64,000 nucleotides of DNA from JBKEDF01 sp047975325 (GTDB lineage: Bacteria; Pseudomonadota; Alphaproteobacteria; Rhodobacterales; Rhodobacteraceae), in assembly GCA_047975325.1 (NCBI GenBank), contig JBKEDF010000080.1, positions 1 to 64,000 of the forward strand, read 5' to 3'. Position numbers and translations under genes: made by a program. Shown in pieces: positions 59,959 through 64,000 of this stretch; the first letter of the stretch is position 1; the number at the start of each line of letters is the position of its first letter. Below the pieces are notes generated by a model. That model saw nothing but the letters and a program-made list of their open reading frames with translations, had not been told where the DNA came from and did not search any database.

Positions 59959-59987
59959 GTTGTAGGCCAACCCGAAATTTGGTTCAA
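59959..59987 (-). promoter_or_regulatory. Candidate promoter for the VOC gene
   Basis: On the minus strand TTGAAC and TACAAC are separated by 17 bp. The rest of the 59908-60157 gap contains the operator-like palindrome and the rplI terminator; I see no convincing gene. Confidence 0.4.
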
Positions 59988-60102
59988 TAAACGATCCATT
60001 GCCGTTGCCCGCATTGTACGGAATGCTGTGTATTCCTGGGAAGACCACGCGAACAGCCCCTCAAGAACGGGCCGGACGATTGCATGAGATTTTGCATGCG
60101 CA

Positions 60103-60137
60103 AACAAAAACGCGCGAAGCCGGGGCTTCGCGCGTTT
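60103..60137 (-). terminator. Rho-independent terminator of the rpsF-rpsR-rplI operon
   Basis: AAACGCGCGAAGCC pairs with GGCTTCGCGCGTTT around a very short loop and is followed on the minus strand by a T-rich run. It lies just after the rplI stop. Confidence 0.85.
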
Positions 60138-60157
60138 GAATTCCGATCCCGTCGGAA

Positions 60158-60733
60158 TCAGAGATCTTCGTCTTGCTGGGCGGTGCCGATTTCGTCGAAA
60201 AGTTCGGCGATTTCGAATTCCGCGGCAGCTTCGGCCTCGGCGGCAAGTTCCTGAATGGACTTGCCCGAAGCCTGAAGTTCGGCCTCTTCGGTGGACCGGG
60301 CCACGTTCAGTGTCACCTGTACCGACACTTCCGGGTGAAGCACCACATTGACCGTGTGCAGCCCAAGTTCCTTGATCGGCCTTTCCAGAACCACCTGGCC
60401 GCGATCCAGGGTGAAACCTGCTTCGGTCGCGGCTTCGGCAGCGTCACGGGTGGTGACGGAACCGTAAAGCGCACCCGCATCGGAGGCGGAACGGATGATG
60501 ATGAAGGACTGACCGTCGATTTTTTCGCCGACGGCTTCGGCTTCCTTGCGGGTTTCGAGGTTATCAGCCTCAAGCTGAGCCTTGCGGGCCTCGAAAGAGG
60601 CGATATTGGTCTCATTGGCGCGCAGTGCCTTGCCCTGGGGCAGCAGGAAGTTGCGGGCATAGCCGTCCTTGACGTTGACGACTTCACCCATCTGGCCCAG
60701 CTTGGCCACGCGTTGAAGAAGGATCACTTGCAT
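60158..60733 (-). CDS. rplI: 50S ribosomal protein L9
   Basis: A 191-aa protein. The N-terminal rRNA-binding domain is [36 protein letters not shown]; the C-terminal domain contains [11 protein letters not shown]. The acidic extension of ~40 residues beyond the E. coli length (149 aa) is common in alphaproteobacteria. It is the last gene of the rpsF-rpsR-rplI operon. Confidence 0.96.
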   Translation of the reverse strand: MQVILLQRVAKLGQMGEVVNVKDGYARNFLLPQGKALRANETNIASFEARKAQLEADNLETRKEAEAVGEKIDGQSFIIIRSASDAGALYGSVTTRDAAEAATEAGFTLDRGQVVLERPIKELGLHTVNVVLHPEVSVQVTLNVARSTEEAELQASGKSIQELAAEAEAAAEFEIAELFDEIGTAQQDEDL

Positions 60734-60745
60734 ATCGGGTGCTCC

Positions 60746-60973
60746 TTATTTCACGGCATAGGGCAGCAGGGCGAGAAAGCGCGCGCGTTTGATGGCACGG
60801 GCCAGTTCACGCTGCTTCTTTGCCGAAACGGCGGTGATGCGGGAAGGGACGATCTTGCCACGCTCCGAAATGTAGCGTTGCAGAAGACGCGTATCCTTGT
60901 AGTCGATGGTCGGCGCATTGTCCCCCGAGAAGGGGCAGACCTTGCGACGGCGGAAAAACGGTTTTGCAGCCAT
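60746..60973 (-). CDS. rpsR: 30S ribosomal protein S18
   Basis: A 75-aa protein with the conserved RRKVCPFSG start and the block [20 protein letters not shown]. It partners S6 on the platform of the 30S subunit. Spacing is 12 bp to rplI and 26 bp to rpsF. Confidence 0.97.
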   Translation of the reverse strand: MAAKPFFRRRKVCPFSGDNAPTIDYKDTRLLQRYISERGKIVPSRITAVSAKKQRELARAIKRARFLALLPYAVK

Positions 60974-60999
60974 TTTATGGGGTCCTTTCCTATCCGGGT

Positions 61000-61347
61000 T
61001 CAGCGACGGCGATCGCCGCGATCATCACGCTTTTGCATCTGGATCGAGGGGCCCTCGGCATGGGCATCGACCTTGATGGTCAAGACGCGCATCACATCGT
61101 CATGCAGGCGCATCAGGCGTTCCATTTCCTGCACCGCGGTGGCGGGGGAATCGGACCGCAGATAGGCATAGTGCCCCTTGCGATTCTTGTTTATCTTGTA
61201 GGCCATCGTCTTGACGCACCAGTATTCGTGATCGACGACCTTGCCGCCGTTATCCGCGAGGACTGTGGAGAAATGTTCGATAAGCCCTTCGGCCTGCGCG
61301 TTGGAAAGATCCTGACGCGCGATCATGACATGCTCATAAAGCGGCAT
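61000..61347 (-). CDS. rpsF: 30S ribosomal protein S6
   Basis: A 115-aa protein starting [15 protein letters not shown], with [22 protein letters not shown] as the conserved core. The end is basic and acidic ([13 protein letters not shown]). ATG 61347 has GGAGC upstream; the frame is open to 61404. No ssb or priB lies between rpsF and rpsR. Confidence 0.96.
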   Translation of the reverse strand: MPLYEHVMIARQDLSNAQAEGLIEHFSTVLADNGGKVVDHEYWCVKTMAYKINKNRKGHYAYLRSDSPATAVQEMERLMRLHDDVMRVLTIKVDAHAEGPSIQMQKRDDRGDRRR

Positions 61348-61451
61348 GTAAGCTCCGTTCGTTTGGGCGCATTTCATAGGCAGGCCAGGCCCTGCCGCGG
61401 CCATGCCACGAGAGACTGCACCGGAAAAAGGGGGTGCGACAGGATCCGCGC

Positions 61452-61480
61452 CTTATAAGGAGCTGCCACGCGCGATGCAA
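61452..61480 (-). promoter_or_regulatory. Candidate promoter of the rpsF operon
   Basis: On the minus strand TTGCAT and TATAAG are separated by exactly 17 bp, about 105 bp upstream of rpsF. It is the best -35/-10 match in the 233-bp gap between rpsF and the divergent oxidoreductase gene. Confidence 0.5.
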
Positions 61481-61580
61481 GCGCCATTGACACCGCCGCA
61501 AGGGGGATGGTTCGGGGCTGTCGTTTCGGTTCGTGCCATGGAATAAGGAAGTGTGAATATAGGCATGGTGGGAGCCGGAC

Positions 61581-62636
61581 ATGGCAGATCTTAGACATGC
61601 GTCATATGAGGCGCTGGAACAGTATTGCAAGGCGGTCTTCCTTGCGGTCGGGGCGGATTCGGCGACGGCGCGGGATGCGACCCGTTCAATGATGCATGGC
61701 TCGCTCCATGGGGTGGACAGCCATGGGGTCCGCCTGATGGCGCATTACATCAAGGCGCTGGAGGGGGGGCGGCTCAACAAGGCGCCAAAGCCATCCTTCC
61801 GCAGGCTGCGGCCCGGATCGGGGCTGTTGGAGGCCGATGATGCGCAGGGCGCGCGTGCAACATATCTCGCGATGGATCATGCAATGGAAATGGCGCGCGA
61901 AACCGGGATCGCCGGGGTGGGCATTCGCAACAGTTCCCATTTCGGTCCGGCGGGGGCCTATGCGAAACATGCGGCCGATAATGGATTCATGGCTTTCGTT
62001 ACCTGCAATTCCGACAGTCTGGTACGTCTGCATGATGGTGCGGAACGGTTTCACGGAACAAATCCCATCTCGATATCGGCCCCTTCAGGGGAGGCGGACC
62101 CATGGCTTCTGGATATGGCAACCAGCGCGATCCCCTTCAATCGCGTACATCTCTATGCCTCTTTGGGGCAGGCGCTGCCGCATAAGGTTGCCTCGGACGA
62201 ACGGGGGGAAGATACGATTGATCCGAACATGGCGGCGATGCTGGCGCCGGTCGGGGGCGAGTTCGGTTTCAAGGGCGCGGCACTTGGTGGTGTGGCGGAA
62301 CTCTTTTCCGGGATCCTGACCGGAACCAAGGTTTCCCCCGATCTCGACCCGATGATGGACCTCGATATGGGCCAGCCCCGCGGGCTTGGGGCCTTTGTCA
62401 TGGCCATTGACCCCGAAGGATTTATCGGGGCCGCGATCTTTCGCGAAGGGATAGGCCATTACCTGCGGCTTTTGCGGAATTCCCCCGCGCGGGAAGGGGC
62501 AAGGGTCATGGCCCCGGGGGACAGGGAATGGGCGGAGGCCGCCCGGCGACGTCGAGAGGGTATCCCGCTCGATCCGGTAACGCAGGAAGGATTTGACGCG
62601 ATATCGAAAAAATACGGAATCAAGCCACCATATTGA
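61581..62636 (+). CDS. Ldh2/malate-lactate dehydrogenase family NAD(P)-dependent oxidoreductase
   Basis: A 351-aa member of the Ldh_2 (YlbC/AllD/DpkA/ComC) family, structurally unlike classical LDH. Landmarks are SLHGVDSHGVRLMAHYIKAL with the catalytic His region, GVGIRNSSHFGPAGAYAKHAADNGF, and HGTNPISISAP. Family members reduce or oxidise 2-keto acids or imines, such as malate, sulfolactate, ureidoglycolate and delta-1-piperideine carboxylate. The substrate is not inferable here. It is divergent from rpsF and 166 bp upstream of a PQQ dehydrogenase. Confidence 0.85.
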   Translation: MADLRHASYEALEQYCKAVFLAVGADSATARDATRSMMHGSLHGVDSHGVRLMAHYIKALEGGRLNKAPKPSFRRLRPGSGLLEADDAQGARATYLAMDHAMEMARETGIAGVGIRNSSHFGPAGAYAKHAADNGFMAFVTCNSDSLVRLHDGAERFHGTNPISISAPSGEADPWLLDMATSAIPFNRVHLYASLGQALPHKVASDERGEDTIDPNMAAMLAPVGGEFGFKGAALGGVAELFSGILTGTKVSPDLDPMMDLDMGQPRGLGAFVMAIDPEGFIGAAIFREGIGHYLRLLRNSPAREGARVMAPGDREWAEAARRRREGIPLDPVTQEGFDAISKKYGIKPPY

Positions 62637-62802
62637 TATTCACCATTCCATTTGCAGTAATTGGGGACTGATCGCGCGCCAGATCGACCAGCAGGTATAT
62701 TTGTGCGGGACATTTCAACCTGGATGACAAATTCCCATTGTGAGGCTAAGCTGGGCGTTAACCGTTTCGTCCCGCTCAAGTTTTCTCGAAGAGGATTTGC
62801 CG

Positions 62803-64000
62803 ATGGATATGGAACCGCCGAAAGTCAATCTCCTGCTCAAATTACTTGGTGTCGTCGGAATATTGTTCGGACTGGCAATTACCTGGCCGGGGTTGTTACT
62901 GGCGCTTGAAGGGGGAAGCTGGTTTTTTCTGGCTGCCGGTTTCCTGACGGCGGCATCCGGCCTGCTTATCTTCCGCGGCAAGGAACGCGGCATCTACCTG
63001 TATATTGGTGTCTGCCTGCTGGCGGTTATCTGGTCGTTCTGGGATGTCTGGCCCCTTGAAACATGGTTCTGGCCGCTGATCCCGCGCCTCTTTGCCTTTT
63101 TCGTGGCCCTTTTTGCCGTTCTCTTGCTGGCACCGCTGATGCCCCGGATCCGGGGCGATGGATATGTGCAAGCCGGTTTTCTGGGGGCTGCCCTGATAGT
63201 ACTCATTGGACTGGGCGTCACGGTGTGGCAGATGTTTTCACCCCATGGTGTCGTAAGCAATGGCTTTGCCAGGGCGGAAGGCGTGGCGATTTCGCAAGCC
63301 GCGCTCGATATGGGCGATGAATGGCACAATTACGGGCGGACGACGACCGGTACCCGCTTTACCCCGGCCGATCAGATCAATCGCGACAACATCGACCGGC
63401 TGCAGGTGGCCTGGACCTATCGCACCGGTTTCTTTGCCGATGGCAGTGTCTCTGACCAGAATACGCCGATCTATGCCAATGGTACCGTCTATGCCTGCAC
63501 CCCGTTCAATGAGATCCATGCCATTGATCCGGTCAGCGGAGAACGGAAATGGGTCTATACCTCAAACTCCTATGCGCCCTTCGCGGCGCGCTGCCGAAGC
63601 GTGACCTATTATGAGATTCCGGACGCGACGGGCATCTGTGCCAAGCGCCTTGCCACGGCAACGATTGATGCGCGGCTGATTTCGATCGATGCAGAGACCG
63701 GCAAGCCCTGTGAGGAGTTCGGTGAAGGCGGCATCGTCGATATGCGTGAGGGCATGGATTACTTTCAGCCTGCTGTCTACATGTCCAATTCCGCACCGAC
63801 CATCAGCCATGGCAAGATCGTCTCGGGCGGCATGGCCGTGGATAACTACAAGGTCGGGGAGCCTTCGGGTGTTGTGCGCGCCTGGGATGCCAGGACGGGT
63901 GAGCTTGCCTGGGCCTGGGATGTGGGCCGCCCCGGCCAGACCGGACCGCTGCCCGAAGGGGAAAAATACACCCCCTTCACCCCCAATGTCTGGACCCATA
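62803..64000 (+). CDS. Membrane-bound PQQ-dependent dehydrogenase, glucose/quinate/shikimate family (3' end outside window)
   Basis: The frame from ATG 62803 (GAGGA upstream) is open for 399 codons to the window edge. The first ~140 residues form about five membrane helices, as in Gcd and QuiA. Then the periplasmic beta-propeller begins: DEWHNYGRTTTGTRFTPADQIN, VAWTYRTG, QNTPIYANGTVYACTPFNEIHAIDP and GKPCEEFGEGG. These are typical PQQ-repeat blocks. The enzyme would oxidise a sugar or quinate in the periplasm and pass electrons to ubiquinone. The substrate-defining C-terminal half is missing, so glucose versus quinate/shikimate cannot be decided. Confidence 0.9.
   Translation, partial: MDMEPPKVNLLLKLLGVVGILFGLAITWPGLLLALEGGSWFFLAAGFLTAASGLLIFRGKERGIYLYIGVCLLAVIWSFWDVWPLETWFWPLIPRLFAFFVALFAVLLLAPLMPRIRGDGYVQAGFLGAALIVLIGLGVTVWQMFSPHGVVSNGFARAEGVAISQAALDMGDEWHNYGRTTTGTRFTPADQINRDNIDRLQVAWTYRTGFFADGSVSDQNTPIYANGTVYACTPFNEIHAIDPVSGERKWVYTSNSYAPFAARCRSVTYYEIPDATGICAKRLATATIDARLISIDAETGKPCEEFGEGGIVDMREGMDYFQPAVYMSNSAPTISHGKIVSGGMAVDNYKVGEPSGVVRAWDARTGELAWAWDVGRPGQTGPLPEGEKYTPFTPNVWTH

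Noticed and set aside
59904..60107. 67-codon minus-strand ORF overlapping the VOC start by ATGA
   Set aside because: Despite the overlap it starts with TTG within the rplI terminator, has no Shine-Dalgarno site, and covers the promoter and operator of the VOC gene. The peptide is not protein-like.

Overview
The window is chromosomal DNA from an alphaproteobacterium, most likely order Rhodobacterales (Paracoccaceae-like). The evidence is a 14-gene nuo (complex I) cluster carrying the small extra genes usual in that group (a DUF5337-type membrane protein, a carboxymuconolactone-decarboxylase-like protein, a NuoE with a long C-terminal extension), a short NifR4-like sigma-54 factor, a 2-oxoglutarate dehydrogenase E2 with two lipoyl domains, and a SelD fused to a flavoprotein. 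I cannot name the genus. No rRNA, tRNA, CRISPR array, insertion sequence or prophage is visible. Almost all of the window is core metabolism on both strands, tightly packed into operons.

Layout. 1-3.2 kb: a possible divergent gene fragment at the edge, a PAP2-family membrane phosphatase, a succinate-semialdehyde dehydrogenase and a small unknown gene. 3.4-7.05 kb: both subunits of methylcrotonyl-CoA carboxylase (mccB, mccA). They are followed at 7.06-7.51 kb by decayed, frameshifted remnants of the HMG-CoA lyase and methylglutaconyl-CoA hydratase genes that normally complete leucine breakdown. 7.6-24.1 kb: nuoA to nuoN, with seven small accessory or putative ORFs interspersed; nuoN has an in-frame TAG 54 codons before its natural end. 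24.1-27.4 kb: birA, coaX and ribonuclease J, co-directional with nuo and closed by a strong terminator.

27.4-36.4 kb (minus strand): the TCA-cycle operon sucC, a secreted unknown protein, sucD, a possible 77-aa coupled ORF, sucA, sucB and lpdA. Upstream of sucC are two identical palindromes 21 bp apart. A TSUP-family permease follows, then mdh, which faces away from the suc operon. 38.6-42.8 kb: a methyltransferase, a DapA-family aldolase/dehydratase divergent from an L-lactate dehydrogenase (lldD), and a beta-lactamase-fold serine hydrolase. 42.9-49.1 kb: pth, rplY, the tRNA selenouridine pair mnmH and selD-fusion, and rpoN.

49.3-55.1 kb (minus strand): a complete oligopeptide ABC transporter. 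It is divergent from zwf-pgl-pgi (55.3-59.1 kb), the entry steps of the oxidative pentose phosphate/Entner-Doudoroff routes, and a perfect LacI-type palindrome lies between zwf's candidate -10 and its start. 59.1-64 kb: a RidA-family protein, a VOC (glyoxalase-fold) protein, the rpsF-rpsR-rplI operon, an Ldh2-family oxidoreductase and the 5' part of a membrane-bound PQQ dehydrogenase that runs off the end.

The genes form a respiratory picture: the TCA operon, lactate dehydrogenase, PQQ dehydrogenase and leucine/GABA catabolic enzymes feed reducing power to complex I and the quinone pool. The most notable observations are the two gene lesions (HMG-CoA lyase/hydratase decay and the nuoN amber codon), several putative small translationally coupled ORFs inside the nuo and suc operons, and a set of candidate operators with no regulator gene nearby. 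I did not find a clearly new multi-gene system.
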